A DNA stretch of 57,497 nucleotides from Spirochaetia bacterium (GCA_025997795.1 BNVB01000005.1:1-57497), one strand, 5' to 3'. Counted from the first letter of the stretch, positions 34,468 to 42,730 are shown. The notes: generated from the sequence alone by a model not told the origin. A program made the numbers and translations.

Positions 34468-34765
34468 AAGGGCCGGTTTCCTCTGCCGCAGGGTCCGGTG
34501 CCGGGCCTGCGGTTTTTCCCGTTGTTTCCGTTGGGCCGCCTTTCGATGATTCTTTTTTTGGCCGTTTGCGTAAAGCCCCAAAGATAAAAAAGGGCAGGGA
34601 ACAGAGCATACCCAGCATAAATGAGACAAAAATGGTCAGATAAACGGGTACACCGCTAAAGGTGGTAAAACCCAGGGAAATATCACAGGTATTGTCCAGG
34701 TTAAACCCGATAAAAACCAAAAAAATCCCCAGAACAAGGATTATAACAATTAAACGCCAGGGCAT
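34454..34765 (-). CDS. LapA/DUF1049-like small membrane protein
   Basis: 103 residues. Two membrane helices (LIVIILVLGIFLVFIGFNL and VYLTIFVSFMLGMLCSLPFF) flank a short loop with the NLDNTCDISLGF phrase, the pattern of LapA/YciS-type proteins. A charged cytoplasmic tail follows (RKRPKKESSKGG). The ATG at 34765 has GGAGG 5 nt upstream; a GTG two codons earlier is too close to that site. It lies 17 nt after miaB. In E. coli LapA-LapB control lipopolysaccharide synthesis, a role that need not hold here. Confidence 0.7.
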   Translation of the reverse strand: MPWRLIVIILVLGIFLVFIGFNLDNTCDISLGFTTFSGVPVYLTIFVSFMLGMLCSLPFFIFGALRKRPKKESSKGGPTETTGKTAGPAPDPAAEETGPYGVN

Positions 34766-34782
34766 AGACACCTCCGATTTGT

Positions 34783-36150
34783 TTATATAAAAGCGGCCCG
34801 AAAGGTCCTTCCCTTTAGGGAATGGAGCTTTACTTCTGCAAAGGAACCAATACGTTCCTTTGGACCGCCAAGCACTGCCATTTCATCTTTTTCTGTACGT
34901 GCTATTAATTCATCGGCATTTTTCCGGGAAATTCCTTCGATTAAAACCCGTTCCCTGCTGCCGACACGGGCCAAAAGTGATTCTTCGGTAACTTTGTTCT
35001 GTAGGGCAATTACCCGGCCCAGCCGTTCAAGTTTAGTTTCTTCCGGGACCTGGTTGGGAAGATCGCAGGCGGCGGTTCCTTCCCGGGGGTTATAATAGTA
35101 CATATAGGCATAGAGGAATCGGATTTCCTTCATCAAATTGAGTGTTGCTTCTAGGTCTTCTTCGGTTTCGCCGGGAAAACCCACCAAAATATCGGTAGAA
35201 AGGCTGATGCCCGGTATAGCTTTTCGCAATTCCGCCGCCAGGGTTAGAAAATGTTCCCGGGTATACCTGCGGTTCATGGCGGCCAGGATACGGTTGGAGC
35301 CATGCTGAACCGGCAGGTGGAGGTGGCGGCAAAAACAGCGGTTTTCCGCCATGACGGCGATAGTTTCCGGCGATAAATCGCCGGGATTGGCGGAAAGGAA
35401 GTGAACCCATTCTATGGATGTATCCTTGACCCGGCGGGCAATGAATGTTAGAAGGCCAGGAAAATCCAAACCATCCGGGCCGGTTTTGGAACGCCCGCCG
35501 TTACTGTCCGGGTTTTCACTATAACTATAATGGTAGGAATTAACATTCTGTCCCAGAAGGGTAATTTCCCGCACCCCCTTTTCCGCCAGGAGCTGCAGTT
35601 CCGTTTCAATAGAAGCGGGCGAACGGGACACTTCCCTGCCCCGGACATAGGGAACAATGCAGTAGGAACAAAAATTATTACAGCCGTGCATAATCGGCAC
35701 AAAACTCCGAAAGGCCCCTGCTTCCAGGTGGGAGGAAGAAAACGAAAATACCGGCGTTTCGCTGGCCGGCTCAAAAGGGCGGCCCTGTTCCACCGCTTCC
35801 AGAATGGCGGGAAAAATCGAACGGGCATTGGTACCCATCACCTGGTCTATGGCGGGATAGGCGCTTTTTAGTTCCGCGCCTAACCTGGAAGCCATACAGC
35901 CCGCCACTATCAGGGTAAACGCGGGAACCCGGTTATCCGCTAAAGCCTTTTTCAACGCTTCGTAGTGGGCAAGGCGCCCCTTAAGGCGGGTTTCTGCGGT
36001 ATGCCTTACCGAGCAGGTGTTGAGCAGTACCAGGTCCGCTTTTTCCCCGCTGGGGGCTTTTTCCCAGCCCCGTTCCCGAAGTACCAGTTCCAGCGCCGCC
36101 GATTCTGCGCTGTTCATTTGGCAGCCGTAGGTTTCAAAAAAATACTTCAC
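34783..36150 (-). CDS. miaB: tRNA i6A37 methylthiotransferase
   Basis: 455-residue radical SAM enzyme making ms2i6A37 in UNN-decoding tRNAs. The N-terminal cluster Cys lie in FETYGCQMNSAES, LLNTCSVR and VAGCMAS. The radical SAM Cys triad is in CNNFCSYCIVPYVRGRE, and a TRAM domain ends the protein. About 15 extra residues after NSYHY (SENPDSNGGRSKTG) lengthen a loop of the barrel. The ATG overlaps the folE2 stop by 4 nt. Confidence 0.96.
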   Translation of the reverse strand: MKYFFETYGCQMNSAESAALELVLRERGWEKAPSGEKADLVLLNTCSVRHTAETRLKGRLAHYEALKKALADNRVPAFTLIVAGCMASRLGAELKSAYPAIDQVMGTNARSIFPAILEAVEQGRPFEPASETPVFSFSSSHLEAGAFRSFVPIMHGCNNFCSYCIVPYVRGREVSRSPASIETELQLLAEKGVREITLLGQNVNSYHYSYSENPDSNGGRSKTGPDGLDFPGLLTFIARRVKDTSIEWVHFLSANPGDLSPETIAVMAENRCFCRHLHLPVQHGSNRILAAMNRRYTREHFLTLAAELRKAIPGISLSTDILVGFPGETEEDLEATLNLMKEIRFLYAYMYYYNPREGTAACDLPNQVPEETKLERLGRVIALQNKVTEESLLARVGSRERVLIEGISRKNADELIARTEKDEMAVLGGPKERIGSFAEVKLHSLKGRTFRAAFI

Positions 36151-36971
36151 AAATTTGTACTCTCGCTGTATTCGGCCCGGGCAAAAGCGCTGTGGTTATG
36201 GATACTTTCAAAGTTTTCGGCCTCCACGGAAAAACGGGGAAAGGCGCCCAGTTTTCGTACTTCAATATACACATCCCGGACTAAATCTTCAACAAATTGA
36301 GGATTATCGTAGGCCGCTTCGGTGATCTGTTTTTCATCTTCCCTTTTAAGGATTGAATACACCGGACTGGAGGCAGCTTTTTCCACGATTTCAATGATGT
36401 CTTCAATCCAGAAAAATGGCCCAAGTTCCACTTCTACCGTAACAATTCCCCGCTGGTTGTGGGCTCCCCGGTCTGAAATGGCTTTGGAACAGGGGCAGAC
36501 CGTGGTTACCGGCACGGCAACTGATACGGTAAAATGGCGGCCTATTTTTAGGCCGGCTGTGCTGGTCTTTGTATTCGCCGTATTAGGGCGGTCCACCCGG
36601 CCCTGATAACGGCAGATGTAGGAAACAATGCCGGGGAGCCGGGAGACCGGGGCGTTTTTTTCCAGGAAATAGGGGAACTCCAGCACCCCCCAGGCGGACT
36701 CCGCTTCCAGACTGCTTATAATTTCTTCCAGCATTTCCAGAAACCGGGGCATGGATAGATCCTGCCGGTGGCGGTGGAAAATTTCCACAAAGCGGCTCAT
36801 GTGGGTTCCCTTAAAGTGCCGGGGAAGGTCGGCGAATAAATCCGCCCTGGCAGTGGTATGCTGTACCTTCTTAACCTTGTCCAATACCGTTACCGGGTAC
36901 AAGAGGCCCTTAACGCCGACTTTGGTAAGGGGGATATCCCGGGTATCGGGGGTGTTTTGGACATCAATCAC
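36147..36971 (-). CDS. folE2: GTP cyclohydrolase FolE2 (type IB)
   Basis: 274-residue zinc- or manganese-flexible GTP cyclohydrolase that makes dihydroneopterin triphosphate, the first step of folate (or queuosine) synthesis. Signature segments are QHTTARADLFADLP, the metal-site VTTVCPCSKAISDRGAHNQRG with its catalytic Cys, and the C-terminal SIHNHSAFARAEY. Type IB enzymes tolerate zinc limitation. It is flanked by folD and miaB, in keeping with one-carbon and tRNA modification genes. Confidence 0.96.
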   Translation of the reverse strand: MIDVQNTPDTRDIPLTKVGVKGLLYPVTVLDKVKKVQHTTARADLFADLPRHFKGTHMSRFVEIFHRHRQDLSMPRFLEMLEEIISSLEAESAWGVLEFPYFLEKNAPVSRLPGIVSYICRYQGRVDRPNTANTKTSTAGLKIGRHFTVSVAVPVTTVCPCSKAISDRGAHNQRGIVTVEVELGPFFWIEDIIEIVEKAASSPVYSILKREDEKQITEAAYDNPQFVEDLVRDVYIEVRKLGAFPRFSVEAENFESIHNHSAFARAEYSESTNL

Positions 36972-36984
36972 TACGGTACTCCAA

Positions 36985-37863
36985 CTAACGATGTGCTAAA
37001 CAATTTTCTGCCGCTTCGACCACGTTAAGAAGCAGCATGGCGATAGTCATGGGCCCCACTCCGCCGGGTACGGGGGTAATGTACGCGGCCTTTACCGAGA
37101 CAGCTTCAAAATCCACATCCCCTTTAAGGCGGTATCCTTTTTGGGCGGAAACATCGGGTACCCGGTTTACCCCCACGTCGATAACTGCCGCGCCTGGTTT
37201 AACCATATCAGCGGTAATAAGACCGGCCCTGCCCGCGGCGGCGATAAGGATATCCGCCTGCCGGGTATAACGGCCCAGATCCCCGCTGCCGGTGTGGCAG
37301 ACCGTAACGGTGGCGTTTATTTCCCGGCGGGCCAAAAGATTTGCCAGGGGTTTACCCACAATATTGGAACGGCCCACCACCACCGCATGGGCTCCGACGG
37401 TGAGGATTTTTGATTCTTCCAAAAGGACCAAAATGCCGTGGGGGGTACAGGGAAGAAAACCCGGCCGTCCCAGTACCATGTTTCCCACCGATACAGGATG
37501 AAAACCGTCAACATCCTTTGCCGGATCAATGGCGGTAATTATCCGGTCTTCCCGGATATGTTTTGGTAAGGGAAGCTGAACCAAAATACCGTGGATCAAA
37601 GGGTCCGCGTTAAGCTCTGCGATAAGGCCGAGCAGTTTTTCTTCGCTTGTGTCCGCTGGGAACCGGATATCCCGGCTTTGCATCCCCGCTTCTGTCAGGG
37701 CTTTTTCCTTTGCGGTAACATAGGAAAGGCTTGCCGGGTTTTCCCCAACCAGTACCACCGCCAAAGCGGGAACAAAACCCCGCCCTGTAAGGGCTGCGGT
37801 CCGGGCCGCCGCTTCTTCCCGTTTTTTCCGGGCCGTTTCTTTTCCGTCAATAATGATCGCCAT
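36985..37863 (-). CDS. folD: Methylenetetrahydrofolate dehydrogenase/cyclohydrolase
   Basis: 292-residue bifunctional enzyme interconverting 5,10-methylene-THF and 10-formyl-THF. The catalytic Lys lies in SYVTAKEKALTEAG. The substrate and nucleotide sites are ILVQLPLPKHI, DVDGFHPVSVG, VVGRSNIVGKPLANLL and ITPVPGGVGPMTIAMLL. It lies 13 nt upstream of folE2 in transcription order and 11 nt downstream of thiN. Confidence 0.97.
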   Translation of the reverse strand: MAIIIDGKETARKKREEAAARTAALTGRGFVPALAVVLVGENPASLSYVTAKEKALTEAGMQSRDIRFPADTSEEKLLGLIAELNADPLIHGILVQLPLPKHIREDRIITAIDPAKDVDGFHPVSVGNMVLGRPGFLPCTPHGILVLLEESKILTVGAHAVVVGRSNIVGKPLANLLARREINATVTVCHTGSGDLGRYTRQADILIAAAGRAGLITADMVKPGAAVIDVGVNRVPDVSAQKGYRLKGDVDFEAVSVKAAYITPVPGGVGPMTIAMLLLNVVEAAENCLAHR

Positions 37864-37874
37864 GGCTTACTATA

Positions 37875-38573
37875 CTATGGAAACGGCATTACCACCAAGA
37901 ACCGACCCTGTTTTACCCGGATAGTAAAATTCCCGTCCGGCGCTTCGTTGCTTAGACCGAAAAAACCCCGGGTCCAGGGAAGCCCCGCCAGCGGCCATGT
38001 AAGGCCGGAACTTTCCGCCGCCCAGGGACCGTTTCCCAGGGGAAACACCGAAACGGGACCCATTCCAGAACCCGCGAATAGTTCCGGCGCTTCCAGGCAG
38101 CGTATATCTTCGTTGGCGGTCATCCACCGGCTGGGAGGATTTTCCCGCTCAAAAAACGCCCTGACAGCCAATAGATGATCAAGCCGGCCCCCTCCCCCGC
38201 CGGCAAGCAGAATTGTGCCGCAGCCCTTTTCCCGTAAAAGGGAAAAGGCCAGTTCCCCATCGGTATAATCCTTGTCGGCGGGATACCGGAGAATCGTTTC
38301 CGGCGGATAGGCGGATAGGCGGTGTTCTGCGCCGGGCCCCAGGGAATCCATGTCCCCGATAATCCAGTGGGGCGAAATACCCGCCGCTTCTGCCAGGAGC
38401 AGCCCCGAATCGGCGGCGGCCATGAGCGGATCGCCGCCGGGTGTACGGGCCGCTTCTACCAGCGCACGGCACTGTGCCGGGGAGGGGCCTTCGCCGCCTA
38501 AAAAGACAATCCCGGTACGGGGTTTCCCCCGGTCTCCATTAACCATACCGCTTGATTGTAGTATACTCGCCAT
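37875..38573 (-). CDS. thiN: Thiamine pyrophosphokinase
   Basis: 232-residue enzyme making thiamine diphosphate from thiamine and ATP. Recognisable motifs are WIIGDMDSLG, PADKDYTDGELA and LAGGGGGRLDHLLA. The C-terminal thiamine-binding beta part ends GNFTIRVKQG. Two starts are possible: the ATG at 38573, only 3 nt from the divergent CCA-enzyme start, or the ATG at 38546, which leaves room for a TATACT at 38560-38565. Neither has a strong ribosome site. First gene of the thiN-folD-folE2-miaB operon. Confidence 0.88.
   Translation of the reverse strand: MASILQSSGMVNGDRGKPRTGIVFLGGEGPSPAQCRALVEAARTPGGDPLMAAADSGLLLAEAAGISPHWIIGDMDSLGPGAEHRLSAYPPETILRYPADKDYTDGELAFSLLREKGCGTILLAGGGGGRLDHLLAVRAFFERENPPSRWMTANEDIRCLEAPELFAGSGMGPVSVFPLGNGPWAAESSGLTWPLAGLPWTRGFFGLSNEAPDGNFTIRVKQGRFLVVMPFP
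38562..38567 (+). promoter_or_regulatory. -10 of the CCA-enzyme gene (overlaps a divergent -10 for thiN)
   Basis: TATACT lies 9 nt before the ATG at 38577, with TTAACC (38539-38544) 17 bp upstream. The same GTATAC core read on the minus strand gives TATACT (38560-38565) for thiN, so the two divergent promoters share bases. Confidence 0.4.
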
Positions 38574-38576
38574 AGA

Positions 38577-39392
38577 ATGAACAATCTCCGCCTTGCGCCG
38601 GTCCTTAAAGAAATTGCCGCTGTTTTTTCCTCCGCCGGAAAAGAGGTGTACCTGGTGGGCGGCGCTGTGCGGGATCTTCTTTTGGGCAGGGCATCGGCAG
38701 ACTGGGATTTAGCCACCAACGCCCGGCCGGAAGAAGTGACGGCCCTTTTTAAGCGGGTAATCCCCACGGGGATAAAACACGGCACCGTGACGATACGCCA
38801 TAAGGGTACGTCCATCGAGGTAACCACCTTCCGTACTGAATCGGAGTATTCCGACGGCAGACGGCCCGATGAAGTACGGTATGCCGCTGCCATAGAAGAG
38901 GATCTTTCCCGCCGGGACTTTACAATGAATGCCGCAGCGGTAAAACTGCCCGAAGGAATCCTCGTGGATCCCTTTAACGGCCAAAGCGACATCAAACGGC
39001 GGCTTATCCGCTGTGTGGGAAAGGCGGAAGAACGATTTGCCGAAGACGGTCTGCGTCCCATGCGGGCGGTACGTTTTGCTGCCCAGCTTGGGTTTAACCT
39101 GGAAGAAAAAACCCTCCTGGCCATACCCGGCGCGCTTCCTACTACCGCCATGGTAGCCGCCGAACGGATCCGGGAAGAGCTGGACAAAACCCTCGCTTCC
39201 GCCAGCCCGCAAACGGGGCTGGTTATTATGGAAGAAACGGGGCTGCTTAAATTTATCCTCCCCGAACTGGAAACTTGCCGGGGCATTGAACAAAAAGGGT
39301 ACCATCGTTTTGACGTACTGGATCATTCCCTTTTTGCCTTAGCCTATGCGGCCAATCGTACTTCCCGGGAAAAGTTCTTCTTTGCCGCATAG
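38577..39392 (+). CDS. N-terminal fragment of the CCA-adding enzyme (nucleotidyltransferase domain)
   Basis: 271 residues as currently readable. It keeps the whole catalytic head and neck (residues 1 to about 255) and ends with 15 residues of frame-shifted sequence (NRTSREKFFFAA) encoded by the inverted copy. It could in principle retain CCA-adding activity because the HD domain is dispensable in some relatives. Whether it is stable is unknown. Confidence 0.6.
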   Translation: MNNLRLAPVLKEIAAVFSSAGKEVYLVGGAVRDLLLGRASADWDLATNARPEEVTALFKRVIPTGIKHGTVTIRHKGTSIEVTTFRTESEYSDGRRPDEVRYAAAIEEDLSRRDFTMNAAAVKLPEGILVDPFNGQSDIKRRLIRCVGKAEERFAEDGLRPMRAVRFAAQLGFNLEEKTLLAIPGALPTTAMVAAERIREELDKTLASASPQTGLVIMEETGLLKFILPELETCRGIEQKGYHRFDVLDHSLFALAYAANRTSREKFFFAA

Positions 39393-39497
39393 GCTAAGGC
39401 AAAAAGGGAATGATCCAGTACGTCAAAACGATGGTACCCTTTTTGCCTTAGCCTATGCGGCAAAGAAGAACTTTTCCCGGGAAGTACGATTGGCCGC
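39291..39497. repeat. Inverted duplication with two alternative perfect 61-62 bp hairpins
   Basis: 39291-39352 is perfectly complementary to 39384-39445 (62 bp, 31-nt loop). 39348-39408 is perfectly complementary to 39437-39497 (61 bp, 28-nt loop). 39328-39352 recurs directly at 39437-39461. The junctions sit at pre-existing short inverted repeats: CAAAAAGGG/CCCTTTTTG and GCGGC/GCCGC. This is the signature of a double template switch during replication, or of an amplification or assembly chimera. Confidence 0.95.
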
Positions 39498-40050
39498 CAT
39501 CTTCCACGATCTGGGTAAACCCCTTGTCCGGCAAAAGGATGAAAACGGCATTTGGACCTTTTACAACCATGAAAAAAAATCGGTACAACTGGCGGAGGGG
39601 ATTATGCGGCGTTTCCGTTACCCCAATGCGGTGATCGATAAAGTACTACGCCTTATTGCCGCCCATATGTTCCACTATGAAGAAAACTGGAAAAACAGCG
39701 CAGTACGCCGTTTTATAATCCGTACCGGCGAGGATCTTTTACCGGAACTGTTCGATCTCCGCCTGGCGGACACAGCAGGAACCGCCGGGCTCGATCCTGA
39801 TCCGGCGATGCTGCTTCCGTTCCGCAAGCGCATAAATTTGGTACTGGCAAAAAGCAGCGCCCTTTCCCTAAAAGATTTAGCGGTAAACGGCAGGGATCTT
39901 ATGGAACTGGGAGTTAGACCGGGAAAACATATCGGGATCATTCTTAAAGAACTTTTTGAAAGCGTAGTGGATGATCCGGAATTAAACAAGCGGGAAAAAC
40001 TACTGGAAATTGCAGGCACTATTAACCGGGAACGGTATACAGTCGCGTAA
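39346..40050 (+). CDS. C-terminal HD-domain fragment of the CCA-adding enzyme
   Basis: An open frame from 39346. Its first ~30 residues come from the inverted copy and are not homologous to the family. From about 39446 on it is the true HD region (LFALAYAAKKNFSREVRLAAIFHDLGKP) through to the C-terminus. No ribosome site precedes the first ATG, so expression as a separate protein is doubtful. Confidence 0.45.
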   Translation: MRPIVLPGKSSSLPHRLRQKGNDPVRQNDGTLFALAYAAKKNFSREVRLAAIFHDLGKPLVRQKDENGIWTFYNHEKKSVQLAEGIMRRFRYPNAVIDKVLRLIAAHMFHYEENWKNSAVRRFIIRTGEDLLPELFDLRLADTAGTAGLDPDPAMLLPFRKRINLVLAKSSALSLKDLAVNGRDLMELGVRPGKHIGIILKELFESVVDDPELNKREKLLEIAGTINRERYTVA

Positions 40051-40096
40051 GCCTTACACCCGGGTGTCATAACCAGCCTTTTTGAGCAGATCCAGG

Positions 40097-41023
40097 CTAT
40101 TGCTGTTTACCGTAACTGCCCAGTATTTCCTCCGGGGATTTGCCGCTTTTGAGCAGATCCAGCACCTCCGTGCGGCCCTCCGCCCGGCCTTCCACGCGAC
40201 CCTTCTTCCAGCCTCTAGCCTCTCCCCTGGCTTCGCCTATTTCTTCGGCTTCCTGAGCGTGGGCCCGCATATCCAGTTCGTACTTTTCCACACTCATCTC
40301 ATGGAAAAAGGCTACTTCTGCCGCGGTAAATCCGCTGATTACGTCTGCCGCCATTGCTATGCCCTCCTCTTCGCGGGTTATCTCTTGTATCAGGGGCTGT
40401 TTTTCCGTATCATTGTAATACTTAAAAAATACGGCCCAGCGTTCTTTTTCGCTCATGGCGGAAACTGCTTTTTCCGCTGTTACCCCCAGCTTTTCTAATT
40501 CTAACGTGATTATTGCTGTTAGTCCACCGAAGGGTATTTTGCTTTCCGGGTCGTAGTAGATAAACCGGTGATCAAAACGGCTATCCTCAAACAGTCTGCC
40601 CCGTGCCAAAAGGGAAATCTGGTAACTCCGTTTGAGAGTTTTATACGAACCGGAAGATGTTTCCCGGATTTCCTGATTAGCAAAGAGACGGCTTAAATAG
40701 TACTCCATCCGGAAGACTTCCCATTTGTGCGGGTAGAGGGTCATCTCAATATCTGCCCGTTCGCCGGAATTAAAGAGGCACTGGATGTCGTAACGTATCT
40801 GCCGCTGGTCCAGCCGGGAAACCGGCGGTTCATTGGCGCTTATGCTTATTTCTTTGACGGGTTCTTCCAGAATAGCCGAGAGCAGTTTTTTCCGGGCTAT
40901 TTCTGACTGGGTGGTATTTCTGGTAAAAATACTTTTGAATACCGGGTCCCAACAGGGATCAATGATCGGGTCGTGAGCTGCAATATGCTTTGCATATTTT
41001 GCAGGTTTTTCGTGTTTCGCCAT
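40097..41023 (-). CDS. Rpn/PD-(D/E)XK family nuclease (transposase-like)
   Basis: 308 residues. The N-terminal DPCWDPVFKSIFTRN and the nuclease core RYDIQCLFNSGERADIEMTL (acidic residue followed by IEM in place of ExQ/K) place it in the Rpn/YhgA-like group, whose members are RecA-independent recombination-promoting nucleases or are annotated as PD-(D/E)XK transposases. The C-terminus has the typical Gly-Arg-Glu repeat region (EARGEARGWKKGRVEGRAEG) and the closing SGKSPEEILG. A good GGAGG ribosome site precedes the ATG. These genes are usually multicopy and mobile. Confidence 0.82.
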   Translation of the reverse strand: MAKHEKPAKYAKHIAAHDPIIDPCWDPVFKSIFTRNTTQSEIARKKLLSAILEEPVKEISISANEPPVSRLDQRQIRYDIQCLFNSGERADIEMTLYPHKWEVFRMEYYLSRLFANQEIRETSSGSYKTLKRSYQISLLARGRLFEDSRFDHRFIYYDPESKIPFGGLTAIITLELEKLGVTAEKAVSAMSEKERWAVFFKYYNDTEKQPLIQEITREEEGIAMAADVISGFTAAEVAFFHEMSVEKYELDMRAHAQEAEEIGEARGEARGWKKGRVEGRAEGRTEVLDLLKSGKSPEEILGSYGKQQ

Positions 41024-41140
41024 AGTTTTCCTCCATACAAAGGCGGGGTCTACAGTATTTATGGCAATACACTGCGTGGTGCTTGTATGCGGAGGCGAAT
41101 TTTGGGGATTTTTTAGGAAATTAGGGGGTTTTTAGATGAA

Positions 41141-41701
41141 TTACCAGTATTTTACTTTGGAAGCAGGCGGTACAATTTTAACACTTTCGCCTGACGGCGT
41201 AACAAGATAAAAACCTTGTTTTAGCGCATACGTTTTCACGCTGTCATCAATGACCGCGGCCGCCAAAGCGCCGTAAAACTTACGTTTATCATCATGCAGA
41301 TCGGCATGTGCCCGAACTTTCTCCAAACGCCTGATATGATCGTCCACGTCGGCAGGGTTTAAGTTTACCTTTACTTCAACTACCATGGCGTCGGTCCCGT
41401 TTTCAAGGAATGCGTCAATTTCAGCATGGAGATCATGTTCGTGATCGGTAATATGGACACGTTCGCTCATTTTATCAAAAGTGAAACCGTATTTTTTAAA
41501 TTTATTAACCAGATCGGGGACAAGGGTATGTTCGGTAAATTCACCGAACCTGTTGCCAAGATGCCCAATAATTTTATGGAGTTCTTGCAGGGATTTTTCA
41601 GTTTTCCGCTGGGCCTTTTCAGTTTGTTGCTGGGATTTTTCTATGGCCGCCCATACATCAGCCGGAGCGGTCTTTTTTGAGGCGCGAGAAATTGTTTTCA
41701 T
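41141..41701 (-). CDS. PD-(D/E)XK-like domain protein with N-terminal coiled coil
   Basis: 186 residues. Residues 10-50 form a Gln/Lys/Glu-rich coiled coil (EKSQQQTEKAQRKTEKSLQE). Residues 85-135 have the restriction-endonuclease-like core EIDAFLENGTDAMVVEVKV, in which D and ExK are the metal and catalytic residues. This architecture (coiled coil plus a DUF3782-like nuclease fold) is common in cyanobacteria and spirochaetes and often occurs in many copies. Function unknown. It lies 117 nt upstream of the Rpn-like gene on the same strand. Confidence 0.75.
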   Translation of the reverse strand: MKTISRASKKTAPADVWAAIEKSQQQTEKAQRKTEKSLQELHKIIGHLGNRFGEFTEHTLVPDLVNKFKKYGFTFDKMSERVHITDHEHDLHAEIDAFLENGTDAMVVEVKVNLNPADVDDHIRRLEKVRAHADLHDDKRKFYGALAAAVIDDSVKTYALKQGFYLVTPSGESVKIVPPASKVKYW

Positions 41702-41765
41702 GGCTTTCCTTAACTATATAATACAGTATTACTAGTAACCAAACAAGCGTCAGGAAGCTGTTATT

Positions 41766-41969
41766 CGCCTTGGCGTGCTCCGTTGGGGAGGGCAATGGGC
41801 AGTGAAAACGCTTGTAGACTTCGCCCAGACATACCTACATTTGGCGGATCATTTTAAGTTCTTCGCCTAGGCGGAATTCTTCGCCGGGTAGGTATGCCTG
41901 GGCGAGGAATTCCAAAATGTTTTCACTGCCCCATTGCCCTCCCCAGTACAACACACTCCCGCCAAGGCG
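41766..41969. mobile_element. 204-bp imperfect palindrome, MITE-like or structured RNA element
   Basis: Nested inverted repeats fill the non-coding gap before rnc. They are 41766-41775 with 41960-41969 (10 bp), 41785-41809 with 41919-41944 (25 bp with one bulged C), 41822-41838 with 41888-41904 (17 bp, one mismatch), and a central 10-bp palindrome at 41864-41873. No reading frame of note lies inside. The even, nested pairing resembles a non-autonomous mobile element or a long hairpin RNA. I could not identify a target-site duplication. Confidence 0.65.
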
Positions 41970-41988
41970 TAGAAAAAAGCCACGACCG

Positions 41989-42729
41989 TCAGTGCCCGGT
42001 AAGGCTTTCCATCCCCTTTAGGGCCAATCGTGCAGCTTCCTGTTCGGCGGTTTTTTTGTTCCGCCCTGTGGCGGGGCCGTAACTTTTTCCGTTCACCGTT
42101 ACTTCCATCCAAAAAAGCCGTTCGTGTTCGGGGCCGGTACGTTTAACGAGTTTATAAACGGGATAGGTTTTAAAAAGCCGTTGGCTTAATTCCTGTAACA
42201 GCGATTTATAATCCTGGGTAACGCGGTTTTCCAGGACACGGTCAATTTCGGCATTGATCCGCGGGGCGGTAAAATCTGCGGCGGCTTTAAAGCCCGAATC
42301 AAGGTACAGCGCGCCGATAAGCGCTTCAAGGGCATCTGCAAGGATGGCCTTTTTGGCCCGGCCCCCGGTTTGTTCTTCGCCCTTTCCCAGGACGATAAGC
42401 GTATCCAGAGCAAGTTCCAGGGCTAAACCGGAAAGAATTTCTTCCGATACCACTACGCTTTTTATTTTTGCCAGTTCCCCTTCGTTTTTACCGGGAAACC
42501 GTTCATAGAGCGCGGCGGCGGTAACCGCCCCCAGTATCGCATCCCCCAGAAATTCAAGCCGTTCATTGTTCAGCCGGTCCCGGGGAAGCTGGGATGTTTC
42601 ATTGGTAACCGAGCGGTGAGTTAAAGAAAGGTTCAAGAGCTCCAGGCTCTTGAACCTTAATTCTGCGGACCGGCAAAACTGGCGGAGTTCCCTTCTCCGG
42701 TTTGTTCCGGGAAGCGGCAAAGCTGCCAT
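41989..42729 (-). CDS. rnc: Ribonuclease III
   Basis: 246-residue double-strand-specific endoribonuclease for rRNA and mRNA processing. The catalytic signature NERLEFLGDAILG is intact, a second acidic site lies in DALEALIGALYLDSG, and a C-terminal dsRNA-binding domain ends GRNKKTAEQEAARLALKGM. It starts 1 nt after acpP and is co-transcribed from rpmF-acpP. Codons near the N-terminus form a perfect 13-bp hairpin (42628-42640 with 42646-42658). Confidence 0.96.
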   Translation of the reverse strand: MAALPLPGTNRRRELRQFCRSAELRFKSLELLNLSLTHRSVTNETSQLPRDRLNNERLEFLGDAILGAVTAAALYERFPGKNEGELAKIKSVVVSEEILSGLALELALDTLIVLGKGEEQTGGRAKKAILADALEALIGALYLDSGFKAAADFTAPRINAEIDRVLENRVTQDYKSLLQELSQRLFKTYPVYKLVKRTGPEHERLFWMEVTVNGKSYGPATGRNKKTAEQEAARLALKGMESLTGH

Positions 42730-42730
42730 G

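Larger units (their letters stand above)
38577..40050 (+). pseudogene. cca: CCA tRNA nucleotidyltransferase / poly(A) polymerase family gene split by inverted duplication
   Basis: The gene encodes a class II nucleotidyltransferase: GGAVRDLLLGRASADWDLAT (catalytic DxD), the RFAEDGLRPMRAVRFAAQLGF box, then an HD domain (IFHDLGKP). At 39348-39456 a net 109-bp insertion, made of an inverted copy of the local sequence plus a 25-bp direct repeat, shifts the frame by one. Removing those 109 bp restores one frame of exactly 454 residues reading ...DHSLFALAYAAKKNFSREVRLAAIFHDLGKP. As it stands the gene yields an N-terminal piece (stop at 39392) and an HD-domain piece. The tRNA gene in this window lacks an encoded CCA, so loss would matter unless the N-terminal piece works alone or another copy exists. 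Confidence 0.85.
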
